From: an uncultured Caldimonas sp.
GTDB lineage: Bacteria; Pseudomonadota; Gammaproteobacteria; Burkholderiales; Burkholderiaceae
DNA length: 51,054 nucleotides
Direction: 5' to 3'
Assembly: GCF_946480305.1 (NCBI RefSeq)
Contig: NZ_CAMLJQ010000029.1
Location: 1-51,054 of the forward strand
The notes under the pieces are model-generated. The model did no database searches and had not been told where the DNA came from. It worked only from the letters and a program-made list of their open reading frames with translations. Shown here in pieces: positions 36,125-47,558 of this stretch. Positions within the stretch are counted from its first letter, which is position 1; every line of letters starts with the position of its first letter. The translations under genes were made by a program, and so were the position numbers.

Positions 36125-37345
36125 TCAGACCACCTGGCCGAGCTTGAAGATCGGGAGGTACATCGAAACCACGATGCCGCCGATGATCGTGCCCAGAACC
36201 ACGATGATGATCGGCTCCATCAGGCTGGACAGGCCCTTGACCGCTTCGTCCACTTCTTCTTCGAAGAACTCGGCGGCTTTGTTGAGCATGTGGTCGATGG
36301 AGCCCGACTCCTCGCCGATGGCGCACATCTGGAGCACCATGGTGGGGAAGATGCCAGTGGATTGCATCGACATCGTGAGACTGGAGCCAGTGGAAACATC
36401 TTTCTGAATCTTCTCGGTGGCCTCGGCAAATACTGCGTTGCCTGAAGCGCCGCCAACGGAGTCCAGCGCCTCCACGAGCGGAACGCCAGCAGAGAACATC
36501 GTCGCCAGCGTGCGAGTCCAGCGCGCGACAGCTGACTTGTACACGAGAGCACCAAACACAGGAACCTTCAGGAGCAATCGGTCCATTGCGTGCTGCATCT
36601 TCTCCGACCGTTTCCAGGACTCGAAGAAGAAATAGGTCCCCCCGATCAGGACGCCGAAGATCAGCCACCAGTACGCGACGAAGAACTCGGACATCGAGAT
36701 GACGAGCAGCGTCGGAGCAGGCAGGTCAGCTCCGAACGAGGTGAAGACTTCCTTGAATGCAGGGATCACGAAAATCATGATCACGGCGACCACGATGAAC
36801 GCCACAACGAGGACCGCCATTGGATAGATCAGCGCCGACTTGATCTTCGCCTTGATCGCGAGCGTCTTTTCCTGATACGTGGCAAGGCGTTCAAGCAGCG
36901 TTTCCAGGATACCGCCCGCTTCACCCGCCTCCACCAGGTTGCAGTACAAGGAATCGAAGTAGAGGGGGTGCTTGCGGAATGCCGACGACAGGCTGGTACC
37001 TGTCTCCACATCGCTGCGGATATCGTTCAGCAGTCGGGTCAACTTCGGGTTGGTGCTGCCGCGCGCGACGATGTCGAAGGACTGCAGCAAGGGCACGCCC
37101 GCTCGCATCATCGTCGCGAGTTGTCGCGTGAAGATCGAGATGTCCTTGTGCTTGATCGACTTGCCGCCGCTGATCCTGCGCTTCTTGACCTTGGTGACGA
37201 GCACACCCTGCCGCCGTAGGCTGGCACTGACCATCGCTTCGCCGCCGGCGCGCATCTCTCCGCGCACCGGCTTGCCGTTGCGGTCCTTGCCTTCCCACTC
37301 GAAAACGACTTCCTGAATCTTCTTCGCCGCAGCAGCAGTTGCCAT
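36125..37345 (-). CDS. pilC: type II secretion/type IV pilus inner-membrane platform protein PilC
   Basis: A 406-residue polytopic membrane protein on which the PilB motor acts. Two T2SSF domains are present, each with a cytoplasmic helical bundle (FTRQLATMMRAGVPLLQSFD... and WTRTLATMFSAGVPLVEALDSVGG...), and three membrane segments (about 180-205, 235-255 and the C terminus). The N-terminal EVVFEWEGKDRNGKPVRGEM is typical. GGAGG precedes ATG 37345. The DNA here looks somewhat less G+C-rich than the surrounding genes. Confidence 0.96.
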   Translation of the reverse strand: MATAAAAKKIQEVVFEWEGKDRNGKPVRGEMRAGGEAMVSASLRRQGVLVTKVKKRRISGGKSIKHKDISIFTRQLATMMRAGVPLLQSFDIVARGSTNPKLTRLLNDIRSDVETGTSLSSAFRKHPLYFDSLYCNLVEAGEAGGILETLLERLATYQEKTLAIKAKIKSALIYPMAVLVVAFIVVAVIMIFVIPAFKEVFTSFGADLPAPTLLVISMSEFFVAYWWLIFGVLIGGTYFFFESWKRSEKMQHAMDRLLLKVPVFGALVYKSAVARWTRTLATMFSAGVPLVEALDSVGGASGNAVFAEATEKIQKDVSTGSSLTMSMQSTGIFPTMVLQMCAIGEESGSIDHMLNKAAEFFEEEVDEAVKGLSSLMEPIIIVVLGTIIGGIVVSMYLPIFKLGQVV

Positions 37346-37391
37346 AGTGCCTCCGGGGCTCACCGTCCCCAACAGTCGGTGTCTCTCGTGT

Positions 37392-39113
37392 CTATTCGTT
37401 CGTGACCGAAATCACTTCCTCGAGCGTCGTGGTGCCGAGCTTGACCTTGATCAAACCAGCTTGGCGCAGGTCGCGAACGCCCTCTTTCTGGGCTTGGGCC
37501 GCGATGTCCATTGCACTACCGTCCGCGAGGATGATGCGCTGAATCTCTTCCGAAATGGGCATCACTTGGTAAAGACCGACACGACCTTTATACCCGTTGT
37601 TACAGCTCGAGCAGCCGACGGCACGGTACGGCTTCCACGTGCCTTCAAGGTCTGATTCCTTGAACCCGGCGCGCAGCATGGCCTCACGCGGATACGTCGC
37701 GGGGGTCTTGCAGTTTTCGCACAAGCGGCGCGCCAGACGTTGCGCCGTGATCAAGATCACGCTCGATGCAATATTGAAAGGCGCCACACCCATGTTGCGC
37801 AAACGCGTCAAGGTGGTCGGGGCGTCGTTCGTGTGCAGGGTCGACATCACCATGTGGCCGGTCTGTGCCGCCTTGATCGCGATGTCGGCGGTTTCCAGGT
37901 CGCGGATTTCGCCCACCATGATCACGTCCGGATCCTGCCGGAGGAAGGCCTTCAGCGCCGCGGCGAACGTCAGGCCGGCCTTGTCGTTCACGTTGACCTG
38001 GTTGATGCCCGGCAGGTTGATTTCAGCCGGGTCTTCGACGGTCGAGATGTTCACGCCCGGCTGGTTCAGCAGGTTCAGGCATGTGTAGAGCGACACGGTC
38101 TTGCCGCTACCCGTCGGACCGGTCACGAGGATCATTCCATAGGGACGTTGGATTGCCTTCATCAGGCGTTCCTTCTCGTCCTTTTCATAACCCAGCGCGT
38201 CGATGCCCAGCTTGGCGCTCGACGGATCCAGGATACGGATCACGATCTTCTCGCCGAACAGGGTCGGCAGCGTGCTGACACGGAAGTCGATCGGCCGGTT
38301 GCCGAACTTCAACTTCATGCGGCCATCCTGCGGGACTCGCTTTTCGGCAATGTCCAGTCGCGAGATCACCTTGATGCGCGAGGCCAGCTTGTCCTTGATG
38401 GCGATCGGCGGCTGCGTGATCTCGCGCAATTCGCCATCGACGCGGAAGCGCACCCGGTAGTTGAGTTCGTATGGCTCGAAGTGCAAATCGGACGCGCGCA
38501 TGTTGATCGCGTCGATCAGCATCTTCTGCAGAAAGCGCACGACCGGCGCGTCCTCGACATCGGCGGTGACGTCCGACGAGGACTCCTGCTGGGTGGAGTC
38601 TTCCTCGGAGACATCGAATTCGAAGTCTCCGCCGACGATGTTCTCGAGTGCTTCGCTTGCCGACGCGCCGCTCGCCTCGAGCATTTTCATCAGCTTGTCG
38701 TGCTCGACGACGACCCACTCGGGCGTCAGTTGCGTGGCGAACTTGATCCGCTCCAGCGCATCCTGATCGGTGGGATCGGCGCCGCCGACGAAGAGCCGGC
38801 TGCCTCGCTTGCCCAGTACGACGACCTGGTACTGGGCGGTGAGCTTGCCCTCCAGTACCCCCTTGGGAAGACGCTGCGCGTCGACTGCTGCCAGATCCAT
38901 CAGCGGGAGCGAGAAGGCGCTCGACAACGCGTGCGCCAAATCGCTTGGCGAGACCGCGCCAGCCGCAATGACGGCGGCGATGAAACTCGTGCGTTTTTCC
39001 TTGGCCTGTTTGGCCAGATCCTCTGCCGTCTTTGCGGTGAGCTTTCCGGCATTCACCAGCACCCGCGCAACGCCGGACAGGGTCGGGTTCGGGGCCTCAG
39101 CCAGTGTGTCCAT
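37392..39113 (-). CDS. pilB: type IV pilus assembly ATPase PilB
   Basis: A 573-residue hexameric extension motor. It has an N-terminal MshE-like domain (c-di-GMP binding in some relatives; not verified here), a linker of acidic/serine residues (168-185), and the GspE/PilB ATPase core with Walker A GPTGSGKT (332-339), the Asp box TVEDPAEINLPG, Walker B VIMVGEIRD and the His box TLHTND. A zinc tetracysteine (CENC ... CSSC) follows near 455-490. I use ATG 39113; a TTG 14 codons upstream is possible. No pilin gene is adjacent. Confidence 0.96.
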   Translation of the reverse strand: MDTLAEAPNPTLSGVARVLVNAGKLTAKTAEDLAKQAKEKRTSFIAAVIAAGAVSPSDLAHALSSAFSLPLMDLAAVDAQRLPKGVLEGKLTAQYQVVVLGKRGSRLFVGGADPTDQDALERIKFATQLTPEWVVVEHDKLMKMLEASGASASEALENIVGGDFEFDVSEEDSTQQESSSDVTADVEDAPVVRFLQKMLIDAINMRASDLHFEPYELNYRVRFRVDGELREITQPPIAIKDKLASRIKVISRLDIAEKRVPQDGRMKLKFGNRPIDFRVSTLPTLFGEKIVIRILDPSSAKLGIDALGYEKDEKERLMKAIQRPYGMILVTGPTGSGKTVSLYTCLNLLNQPGVNISTVEDPAEINLPGINQVNVNDKAGLTFAAALKAFLRQDPDVIMVGEIRDLETADIAIKAAQTGHMVMSTLHTNDAPTTLTRLRNMGVAPFNIASSVILITAQRLARRLCENCKTPATYPREAMLRAGFKESDLEGTWKPYRAVGCSSCNNGYKGRVGLYQVMPISEEIQRIILADGSAMDIAAQAQKEGVRDLRQAGLIKVKLGTTTLEEVISVTNE

Positions 39114-39176
39114 GGATCGGGGAATCTCGGGGGCAAGGCGAGCAAAACTGCTCAAAATCCGCCTTGTTCAGGCACC

Positions 39177-39205
39177 AAAAGCCGGCGAATCATCGCTGAT
39201 TCGCC
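39177..39205 (-). terminator. hairpin between tRNA-Pro and pilB
   Basis: GGCGAATCA (39184-39192) and TGATTCGCC (39197-39205) form a 9-bp stem with a 4-base loop; on the minus strand GGCTTTTGG follows. It probably ends the tRNA-Pro transcript or attenuates read-through into pilB. Confidence 0.45.
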
Positions 39206-39289
39206 ATGCACTGTAAACCGGAGCCGCAAGTGAAGACCGTGCAAAAACCGCAGCTTCGCTGCAAATCAAGCACGTGAGGAAAAGAAATC

Positions 39290-39366
39290 TGGTCGGGGTG
39301 AGAGGATTCGAACCTCCGGCCTCTACGTCCCGAACGTAGCGCTCTACCAGGCTAAGCTACACCCCG
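39290..39366 (-). tRNA. tRNA-Pro (anticodon CGG)
   Basis: A complete cloverleaf on the minus strand: acceptor CGGGGTG/CACCCCG, D arm GCTT/GAGC, anticodon stem CTACG/CGTAG with loop TTCGGGA (anticodon CGG), T arm GGAGG-TTCGAAT-CCTCT. The CCA end is encoded. Confidence 0.97.
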
Positions 39367-39429
39367 TATTTCGTGTCCGACAACAACTCGTTCAACAAAG
39401 AACCGGTTGCTGCCGCGCTCTGACCAAGC

Positions 39430-40431
39430 TCATGAAGAGCGGTCGATCGAGCGAACGCATAATTCTAGCAGAGCTTCTCGATAAGGCGAAGAGGGAAGTG
39501 CGTCGAGTGCTTGTCGCGCACGCTCCGCCTCTGCTCGCGCGGCCTCGCGCGTGGCTTCCAGCGCGCCTGCTTCGGAGACGATGCGGATGATTTCCGGCAG
39601 GCGCTCCACTTCGCCTTGCTCTATCGCCCGGCGCAGCAATTCGCGTTGCGCCGGAGTGCCCTGGTTCATCGCGAGCAACAGAGGCAGCGTCGGCTTGCCC
39701 TCGCGAAGGTCATCACCGACGTTCTTGCCCAGTTGTTCCGTCGATCCTTCGTAGTCGAGCGCGTCGTCGACCAGCTGAAACGCGGTGCCCAGCGACCGGC
39801 CGAAGTCTGCGCAGGCCTCCTCGACTTGCTGAGGCGCATCGGCCAGCACCGCGCCGAGTCGGGCGCTGGCTTCGAAAAGCTTGGCGGTCTTGTAGCGGAT
39901 GACCTTCAAATAGGCGGGCACGTCGATGTCCGGGTCGTGCATGTTCATCAACTGCAGGACTTCGCCTTCGGCGATGACGTTCGTTGCGTCGGCCAGCACG
40001 TCAAGCACCCTCATGCGGTTGACGGACACCATCATCTGGAACGCGCGCGAATAGAGGAAGTCTCCGACGAGCACGCTGGCGGCGTTGCCGAACAGCGCAT
40101 TGGCGGTCTCGCGCCCGCGCCGCAGCTGCGACTCGTCGACCACGTCGTCGTGCAGCAGCGTCGCGGTATGGATGAACTCCACGACGGCGGCGAGTTCATG
40201 CCGTTCCCGCCCCGTGAACCCCAAGGCCCCGGCCACCAGCAGCACGAGCATAGGCCGAATGCGCTTGCCACCCGCGCTGACGATGTAGTGCGAGATCTGG
40301 TTGATCAGCACGACTTCGGACGCCAGTCTTTCCCGGATCAGGGCGTCGACCTCAGCCATGTCGTGCGCGACGATCGCCAGGGCGCTGGTGGTGTTTTTGG
40401 AGGCGGAGGCGGGGGAGGAGGCGGAAGACAC
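39430..40431 (-). CDS. ispB: polyprenyl (octaprenyl) diphosphate synthase
   Basis: A 333-residue trans-prenyltransferase that makes the side chain of ubiquinone. The first aspartate-rich motif is LLHDDVVDES and the second QLVDDALDYEG; GGKRIRPML is the usual substrate loop. Product length (octaprenyl) is inferred from the group. It begins with GTG at 40431, about 20 bases after the predicted +1; ATG 40359 is an alternative but would remove 24 poorly conserved residues. It is divergent from rplU. Confidence 0.94.
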   Translation of the reverse strand: MSSASSPASASKNTTSALAIVAHDMAEVDALIRERLASEVVLINQISHYIVSAGGKRIRPMLVLLVAGALGFTGRERHELAAVVEFIHTATLLHDDVVDESQLRRGRETANALFGNAASVLVGDFLYSRAFQMMVSVNRMRVLDVLADATNVIAEGEVLQLMNMHDPDIDVPAYLKVIRYKTAKLFEASARLGAVLADAPQQVEEACADFGRSLGTAFQLVDDALDYEGSTEQLGKNVGDDLREGKPTLPLLLAMNQGTPAQRELLRRAIEQGEVERLPEIIRIVSEAGALEATREAARAEAERARQALDALPSSPYREALLELCVRSIDRSS

Positions 40432-40457
40432 GCGATGCCTTGTAGCGGAATCGCGGA

Positions 40458-40463
40458 ATTATA
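40458..40463 (-). promoter_or_regulatory. -10 of ispB
   Basis: A perfect TATAAT on the minus strand lies 26 bases before the GTG start; the -35 region is G+C-rich and poor. Confidence 0.55.
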
Positions 40464-40557
40464 GAGATGGCGACGGCGTGCGCGGCTGGGTTCGGCGCGC
40501 CTTGCACGCATCCTGAAGCGCGGTGAGGTCCTTGGTCGGATGCTTGCGGTGACGTGC

Positions 40558-40563
40558 TACAAT
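40558..40563 (+). promoter_or_regulatory. -10 of the rplU-rpmA operon
   Basis: TACAAT lies about 110 bases before rplU and implies a leader of roughly 100 bases. The -35 is weak. Confidence 0.5.
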
Positions 40564-40641
40564 CTTCGGCTCGGTCGAAAAGGCCGGGTTTTCTTTTGTC
40601 CAATGAGAGTTCAGGTCCGCTGGGCCTGTCTCGCTGAAACG

Positions 40642-40658
40642 AGACCCGCATCGGGTCT
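40642..40658 (+). promoter_or_regulatory. leader hairpin before rplU
   Basis: AGACCC-GCATC-GGGTCT forms a 6-bp stem that ends 13 bases before the rplU ATG, just upstream of the AGGGG ribosome binding site. It could be a regulatory site on the ribosomal-protein mRNA. Confidence 0.4.
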
Positions 40659-40671
40659 GCTAGGGGCTGAT

Positions 40672-40983
40672 ATGTACGCGGTCATAAAAACCGGCGGCAA
40701 ACAATACAAGGTTGCTGCTGGCGAAAAGATCAAGGTAGAACAGATTGCTGCGGAAGTTGGCCAAGAGATCGTGATCGACCAGGTTCTCGCCGTGGGTAAC
40801 GGCGCCGAACTGCAGGTGGGCACGCCCTTGGTTGCCGGCGCAAGCGTCAAGGCCACGGTGGTGGCACATGGCAAGCACGACAAAGTGCGCATCTTCAAGC
40901 TGCGCCGTCGCAAGCACTACCAGAAGCACCAGGGTCATCGCCAGACCTACACCGAGCTTCAGATCAGCGCGGTGAGCGCCTGA
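40672..40983 (+). CDS. rplU: 50S ribosomal protein L21
   Basis: A 103-residue L21 that starts [14 protein letters not shown], the family's invariant opening, with [21 protein letters not shown] near the end, the rRNA-binding signature. It is followed after 33 bases by rpmA, as in nearly all bacteria. Confidence 0.98.
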   Translation: MYAVIKTGGKQYKVAAGEKIKVEQIAAEVGQEIVIDQVLAVGNGAELQVGTPLVAGASVKATVVAHGKHDKVRIFKLRRRKHYQKHQGHRQTYTELQISAVSA

Positions 40984-41016
40984 TCTGCCGGTCACAGTTC
41001 AAGGAGCTAATCAACC

Positions 41017-42685
<1,669 letters not shown>

Positions 42686-42715
42686 CCCTGTTTCCCGTCT
42701 TCGTATCGATCTCCC

Positions 42716-43834
42716 ATGAGTGACGTGCTCAAGAATGCGCGACGTATCGTCGTGAAAGTCGGCTCCAGCCTGGTCACCAACGAGGGGCGCGGGGTCGACG
42801 CCGAGGCCATCGGCCAGTGGTGCGAGCAACTGGCGACGCTGGCGTCGCAGGGGCGGGAGGTGGTGATGGTGTCCAGCGGCGCCATCGCCGAGGGCATGAA
42901 GCGGCTCGGCTGGGCGGTTCGCCCCAAGGAGCTGCACGAGTTGCAGGCGGCTGCGGCCGTGGGGCAGATGGGCCTGGCGCAGATCTACGAGAGCAAGCTG
43001 CGCGAGCAGGGCCTGGGCAGTGCGCAGGTCTTGTTGACGCACGCCGATCTGGCCGATCGTGAGCGCTACCTCAACGCCCGCTCCACGCTGCTGACCCTGC
43101 TGCGCATGAAGGTCGTGCCGGTCATCAACGAGAACGACACCGTGGTGACCGACGAGATCAAGTTTGGCGACAACGACACGCTGGGCGCCCTGGTTGCCAA
43201 TCTCGTCGAGGCGGACGCGCTTGTCATCCTGACCGACCAGAAGGGCCTGTACTCGGCCGATCCGCGCAAGGACCCGGCGGCGGTGTTCATCCATGAAGCC
43301 GAAGCGGGCCGGGCGGAACTGGAGCGGATGGCCGGAGGCGCGGGCTCGAGCATCGGCAAGGGGGGCATGATCACGAAGATCCTCGCGGCCAAACGGGCGG
43401 CGGGCAGCGGCGCTTCCACGGTCATCGCCTGGGGGCGCGAGCCCGACGTGCTGGTGCGGCTGGCTGCAGGCGAAGCGATCGGCACCCTGCTGTGGGCGTC
43501 GACGCCGAAGCTGGCCGCGCGCAAGCAATGGATGGCGGATCACCTGCAATTGCGCGGCGCTGTGGTGGTCGACGATGGTGCCGTCGTGAAGCTGCGCGAC
43601 GAGGGCAAGAGCCTGCTGCCGATCGGGATGATCCAGGTGGTGGGCGAGTTCGCGCGTGGCGATGTCATCGCGGTCCGCTCGGCCGCCGGCCTCGAGGTGG
43701 CGCGAGGCTTGGCCAACTACTCGAGCAGCGAAGCACGCCTCATTGCGCGCAAACCGTCGGTTGAGTTCGAGCGGTTGCTGGGCTTCACCGGCGAGCCGGA
43801 GATGATCCACCGGGACAACCTCGTCCTGGCATAG
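42716..43834 (+). CDS. proB: glutamate 5-kinase
   Basis: A 372-residue first enzyme of proline synthesis, normally feedback-inhibited by proline. The amino-acid kinase domain has [21 protein letters not shown] and [18 protein letters not shown], with [13 protein letters not shown] near its end. A C-terminal PUA domain (about 280-365) is present. It follows obgE after 30 bases, the usual betaproteobacterial order. Confidence 0.96.
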   Translation: MSDVLKNARRIVVKVGSSLVTNEGRGVDAEAIGQWCEQLATLASQGREVVMVSSGAIAEGMKRLGWAVRPKELHELQAAAAVGQMGLAQIYESKLREQGLGSAQVLLTHADLADRERYLNARSTLLTLLRMKVVPVINENDTVVTDEIKFGDNDTLGALVANLVEADALVILTDQKGLYSADPRKDPAAVFIHEAEAGRAELERMAGGAGSSIGKGGMITKILAAKRAAGSGASTVIAWGREPDVLVRLAAGEAIGTLLWASTPKLAARKQWMADHLQLRGAVVVDDGAVVKLRDEGKSLLPIGMIQVVGEFARGDVIAVRSAAGLEVARGLANYSSSEARLIARKPSVEFERLLGFTGEPEMIHRDNLVLA

Positions 43835-43911
43835 CTGCGGCGCTTCGACGCGGGATCGGCCCCACTCGCTCTTGCGTGCTTGCTGCAGGCTAGTGTCGCC
43901 CGCAGGCGTGT

Positions 43912-44505
43912 TCAGTCTGCTGGCGTGTCGCTCTTGGGCGCGGGCGCAGCCACCGTGTGGGCCTGGTCGTCGCGCGCATCGTCACGGTGGTGCGGCCGCG
44001 CGCCACCGCGCAGGTACCGGTTGTGATGGCTGACGCGGGGCAGGAAGCGCGCGAGTTCCGTCAATGCCATTTGATAAACGTCGCGCTTGAACTCGATGAC
44101 GACGTCCAGCGGCACCCAGTATTCGTTCCAGCGCCAGGCATCGAATTCGGGATGGTCGGTGGCACGCAGATTCATGTCGGAATCGCGCCCGGTGAGTTGC
44201 AGCAGGAACCAGATCTGTTTCTGGCCCTTGTAGTGGCCGCGCGCGTCGCGCCGGATGTAGTGTTCAGGCACCTCGTAGCGCAGCCAGTCTCGGGTTCGGG
44301 CGATGATCCGCACGTGTTCGGGGCGCAGCCCCACTTCTTCGTGCAGCTCACGGAACATCGCCTGCTCGGGACTTTCTCCGTGTTTGATGCCCCCTTGGGG
44401 GAACTGCCAAGAGTGCGTGCGGATGCGCTTGCCCCAGAAAACCTGATTCTTGTGGTTGAGCAGGATGATGCCGACGTTGGGCCGGAAGCCTTCCCTGTCG
44501 AGCAT
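43912..44505 (-). CDS. rppH: RNA pyrophosphohydrolase
   Basis: A 197-residue NUDIX enzyme that removes pyrophosphate from mRNA 5' ends and starts decay. It begins [15 protein letters not shown] and has the NUDIX box GGIKHGESP...RELHEEVGL and the long [17 protein letters not shown] helix. The C-terminal tail past residue 160 is His/Arg/Ala-rich and variable. GAGG precedes the ATG. It is divergent from proS. Confidence 0.94.
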   Translation of the reverse strand: MLDREGFRPNVGIILLNHKNQVFWGKRIRTHSWQFPQGGIKHGESPEQAMFRELHEEVGLRPEHVRIIARTRDWLRYEVPEHYIRRDARGHYKGQKQIWFLLQLTGRDSDMNLRATDHPEFDAWRWNEYWVPLDVVIEFKRDVYQMALTELARFLPRVSHHNRYLRGGARPHHRDDARDDQAHTVAAPAPKSDTPAD

Positions 44506-44535
44506 AATCGAACCTCGATTTCGTCAATTGAAACC

Positions 44536-44563
44536 ATTATTGCACCGGTCGGTGCGGTTTCAA
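44536..44563 (-). promoter_or_regulatory. rppH promoter with dyad in its spacer
   Basis: On the minus strand -35 TTGAAA (44558-44563) and -10 AATAAT (44536-44541) are 16 bases apart. The spacer contains GCACCG-GT-CGGTGC (44542-44555), a 6-bp inverted repeat that could bind a regulator. Confidence 0.55.
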
Positions 44564-44586
44564 CCCCTCCAAAGCCCATGTCCCTC

Positions 44587-44601
44587 CCCGGCTCTGCCGG
44601 G
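44587..44601 (+). other. hairpin in the proS 5' region
   Basis: CCCGGC-TCT-GCCGGG folds into a tight stem ending 14 bases before the proS ATG. There is no Shine-Dalgarno between them. It may affect initiation. Confidence 0.35.
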
Positions 44602-44615
44602 TGCAGCCGTTGTCC

Positions 44616-46361
44616 ATGAAAGCCTCCCAGTTCTTCATCTCGACCCTCAAGGAAGCGCCCGCCGACGCAGAGATCGTGAGCCACAAGCTGATGATGCGTG
44701 CGGGTTTCATCAAGCGCCTCGGCGCCGGCATCTACAGCTACATGCCGATGGGCCTGCGCGTCATCCGCAAGGTTGAAAACATCATCCGCGAGGAGATGAA
44801 CCGCGCCGGCGCCGTCGAGTTGCTGATGCCGCTCGTGCAGCCCGCCGAGCTGTGGCAGGAAACCGGCCGCTGGGACAAGATGGGCCCCGAGCTGTTGCGT
44901 GTGAAGGACCGGCACGAGCGTGATTTCGCGATCCAACCCACGTCGGAAGAGGTGATCACCGACATCGCACGGCAGGAGCTGCGCAGCTACCGCCAGTTGC
45001 CGAAAAACTTCTATCACATCCAGACCAAGTTCCGCGACGAGCGCCGGCCCCGCTTCGGCGTGATGCGAGGACGCGAGTTCACGATGAAGGACGCCTACTC
45101 CTTCGATCGCGACTTCGAATCCGCGCACAAGAGCTACGACGCAATGTATGCCGCCTACGTGCGCATCTTCGAGCGGATGGGCCTGCGCTTCCGGGCCGTG
45201 GCAGCGGATACCGGCGCGATCGGCGGGCAGGCGTCTCATGAGTTCCAGGTCATTGCGGACACCGGCGAAGATGCGATCGTCTACTGTGCGCAGTCGGACT
45301 ACGCCGCCAACATCGAGTTGGCCGAGGCGCTGCCGCTGATCGGCCAACGCGGGGCCGCCACGCAGCCGCTGACCAAAACCCCCACGCCGGGCAAGAGCAC
45401 CTGTGCCGACGTCGCGCAGTTGTTGAACCTGCCGCTGTCGCAGACCGTCAAGTCACTGGTGCTGGCCACCGACGACAAGAACGAAGCGGGCGACGTGCTG
45501 AAGACCACGGTCTGGCTGCTGCTGGTGCGCGGCGATCACGACCTCAATGAAGTGAAGGCGGGCAAGCTCGAAGGGCTGAAGGCCGGCTTCCGTTTCGCGA
45601 CCGGCGCCGAGATCGACGATCACTTCGGTTGCAAACCGGGCTACCTGGGCCCGATCGGCCTGAAGAAGCCGGTCAAGATCGTCGCCGACCGCACCGTCGC
45701 CAACATGAGCGACTTCGTCTGCGGCGCGAACGAGGCCGACTTCCACTACACCGGCGCGAACTGGGGCCGCGACCTCCCGGAACCCGATGTGGTGGCCGAC
45801 ATCCGCAACGTCGTCGCTGGCGATCCGTCGCCCGATGGCAAGGGGGTGCTTGCGATCCAGCGCGGCATCGAGGTGGGGCACGTGTTCCTGCTCGGCACGC
45901 GCTATTCGAAGGACATGAACGCCACCTATCTCGACGAGGCCGGCAAGCCGCAACTGATGGTGATGGGCTGCTACGGCATCGGCGTCACGCGCATCCTGGG
46001 TGCTGCCATCGAGCAGAATCACGACGAGCGCGGCATCGTGTGGCCGGACGCGATTGCACCGTTCACCGTGGTCGTGTGCCCGATCGGCTATGACCGCTCG
46101 GCGGACGTGAAGGCTGCCGCCGACCGACTGCACGAGCAGCTTGCGGCGGCAGGTATCGACGTGATGCTGGACGACCGCGGCGAGCGGCCGGGCGCGATGT
46201 TCGCCGACTGGGAACTGGTGGGCGTGCCGCACCGGGTCGTGATCTCCGACCGGGGCCTCAAGGAAGGCAAGGTCGAATACCAAGGGCGGCGTGACGCGCA
46301 GGCTACGGCAGTCGCTGCAGCTGACGTGTTCGCGTTCATGCAGGAGAAGCTTTCGGCATGA
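44616..46361 (+). CDS. proS: prolyl-tRNA synthetase (bacterial type with editing domain)
   Basis: A 581-residue class II synthetase. Motif 1 region [22 protein letters not shown], motif 2 [25 protein letters not shown], and motif 3 [14 protein letters not shown] are present. The inserted editing domain (INS, about 225-400), which clears Ala-tRNAPro, lies between motifs 2 and 3. A C-terminal anticodon-binding domain follows. Start at [10 protein letters not shown]; a GTG five codons upstream is less likely. Its stop overlaps the transglycosylase start (ATGA). Confidence 0.97.
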   Translation: MKASQFFISTLKEAPADAEIVSHKLMMRAGFIKRLGAGIYSYMPMGLRVIRKVENIIREEMNRAGAVELLMPLVQPAELWQETGRWDKMGPELLRVKDRHERDFAIQPTSEEVITDIARQELRSYRQLPKNFYHIQTKFRDERRPRFGVMRGREFTMKDAYSFDRDFESAHKSYDAMYAAYVRIFERMGLRFRAVAADTGAIGGQASHEFQVIADTGEDAIVYCAQSDYAANIELAEALPLIGQRGAATQPLTKTPTPGKSTCADVAQLLNLPLSQTVKSLVLATDDKNEAGDVLKTTVWLLLVRGDHDLNEVKAGKLEGLKAGFRFATGAEIDDHFGCKPGYLGPIGLKKPVKIVADRTVANMSDFVCGANEADFHYTGANWGRDLPEPDVVADIRNVVAGDPSPDGKGVLAIQRGIEVGHVFLLGTRYSKDMNATYLDEAGKPQLMVMGCYGIGVTRILGAAIEQNHDERGIVWPDAIAPFTVVVCPIGYDRSADVKAAADRLHEQLAAAGIDVMLDDRGERPGAMFADWELVGVPHRVVISDRGLKEGKVEYQGRRDAQATAVAAADVFAFMQEKLSA

Positions 46362-46984
46362 GCCGCAGCGGTCTCACGCGCCGCCAACTGGCCGGTGGTG
46401 CGGCGGGGCTGCTGGCGTTCGCTGCTTGCCCGCTCGTGCAGGCGGGCGGGCAGATCGAGGAACCGCTGGCCAATGCCGTGCGCACCGCGCTGTCCGCGGC
46501 CATCGCCAATACTGCGCCGCCGCGAGCGACGTTCACGAACATCGAAGACCGGTTGAAGTACCTTCGCTGGCTGGGGGTGATGAGCGAGCGCTTGAAGAAG
46601 CGCAAGCCCGACCTGCAAACCCGCCTCGAATTCCTGGAAACGGTCTGGTACGAAAGCCGCCGTGCCGGCCTCGAAACGGCCCTGGTGCTGGGGCTGATTC
46701 AGGTGGAAAGCGCGTTCCGGAAGTACGCCATCAGCTCGGTCGGTGCACGCGGCTACATGCAGGTGATGCCGTTCTGGAGCCGTCTGATCGGCGACTCCGA
46801 CGTGGGCAAGCTGTTCCACATGCAGACCAACCTGCGTTTCGGCTGTGTGATCCTGCGCCACTATCTCGACATCGAGAAGGGCGACCTCTTCCTGGCACTC
46901 GGCCGCTACAACGGCAGCCGAGGCAAGCCTCACTACCCCAACGCGGTGTTTGCGGCCCGGCGGTTGTGGGAATTCAAGGAGTAG
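46358..46984 (+). CDS. lytic transglycosylase domain protein, probably Tat-exported
   Basis: A 208-residue SLT-type peptidoglycan lytic transglycosylase. The N terminus [24 protein letters not shown] is a twin-arginine-like signal (RR at 8-9) with a cleavable hydrophobic part. The catalytic glutamate is in [28 protein letters not shown], the family's ES...GA.G.MQ.MP pattern. [16 protein letters not shown] near the end is typical. It is coupled to proS by ATGA overlap and ends three bases from convergent ubiX. Confidence 0.9.
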   Translation: MSRSGLTRRQLAGGAAGLLAFAACPLVQAGGQIEEPLANAVRTALSAAIANTAPPRATFTNIEDRLKYLRWLGVMSERLKKRKPDLQTRLEFLETVWYESRRAGLETALVLGLIQVESAFRKYAISSVGARGYMQVMPFWSRLIGDSDVGKLFHMQTNLRFGCVILRHYLDIEKGDLFLALGRYNGSRGKPHYPNAVFAARRLWEFKE

Positions 46985-46987
46985 TGG

Positions 46988-47548
46988 CTACAGGCCGCTC
47001 CACTCGCGCGGGTGAGCCTGCGCAACGCCCATCAGCGCGAGGACCCGTTCGACCGACTCGTCGACCAGTTGCGCGATGGTGTCGGGCCGGTGATAGAACG
47101 CGGGCAGCGGTGGAAAGACGATCGCACCCATCTCGGTGACGGCCGTCATGTTGCGCAGATGCGCGAGGTTGAAGGGTGTTTCACGCACCATCAGCAGCAG
47201 TCGACGCCGTTCCTTCAGCGTCACGTCGGCTGCCCGGGTGAGCAGGTTGTCGCTCAGTCCATGGGCGATGGCGGCCAGCGTTTTCATCGAGCAGGGGACC
47301 ACGACCATGCCGTCGCACGCGAAGCTGCCGCTGGCGATGGCGGCGCCCACGTCGGCGGGGTTGTACGCCACATCGGCCAGCGCCTCCAGCTCGCGCCGGT
47401 CCAGCCCGAGTTCGTGGTGCACATTGAGCACGCCGGCGGGACTGGCCACCAGGTGTGTCTGCACGCCTGCCTCGCGCAACCGCTGCAGCAGGCGCACCCC
47501 GTAGACCGCCCCGGTGGCGCCCGTGATGCCGACGACGAGGCGGGTCAT
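46988..47548 (-). CDS. ubiX: flavin prenyltransferase UbiX
   Basis: A 186-residue enzyme that makes prenylated FMN, the cofactor of the UbiD decarboxylase in ubiquinone synthesis. Landmarks are VVGITGATGAVYGVRLL, VVVPCSMKTLAAIAHG, and RETPFNLAHLRNM followed by GAIVFPPLPAFY. It is downstream of grxD in the hemA-prfA-prmC-grxD-ubiX neighbourhood. Confidence 0.96.
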   Translation of the reverse strand: MTRLVVGITGATGAVYGVRLLQRLREAGVQTHLVASPAGVLNVHHELGLDRRELEALADVAYNPADVGAAIASGSFACDGMVVVPCSMKTLAAIAHGLSDNLLTRAADVTLKERRRLLLMVRETPFNLAHLRNMTAVTEMGAIVFPPLPAFYHRPDTIAQLVDESVERVLALMGVAQAHPREWSGL

Positions 47549-47558
47549 GGGGAGCGTG

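Noticed and set aside
36125..39113. Possible horizontal transfer of pilB-pilC because the DNA seems less G+C-rich.
   Set aside because: The proteins and operon order are standard for the group, and I could not compute composition. Highly expressed membrane and motor genes often differ slightly.
39184..39205. The hairpin upstream of pilB as an operator or riboswitch.
   Set aside because: It fits better as an imperfect terminator for the tRNA-Pro transcript, with a short T run on the same strand; no conserved aptamer shape is seen.
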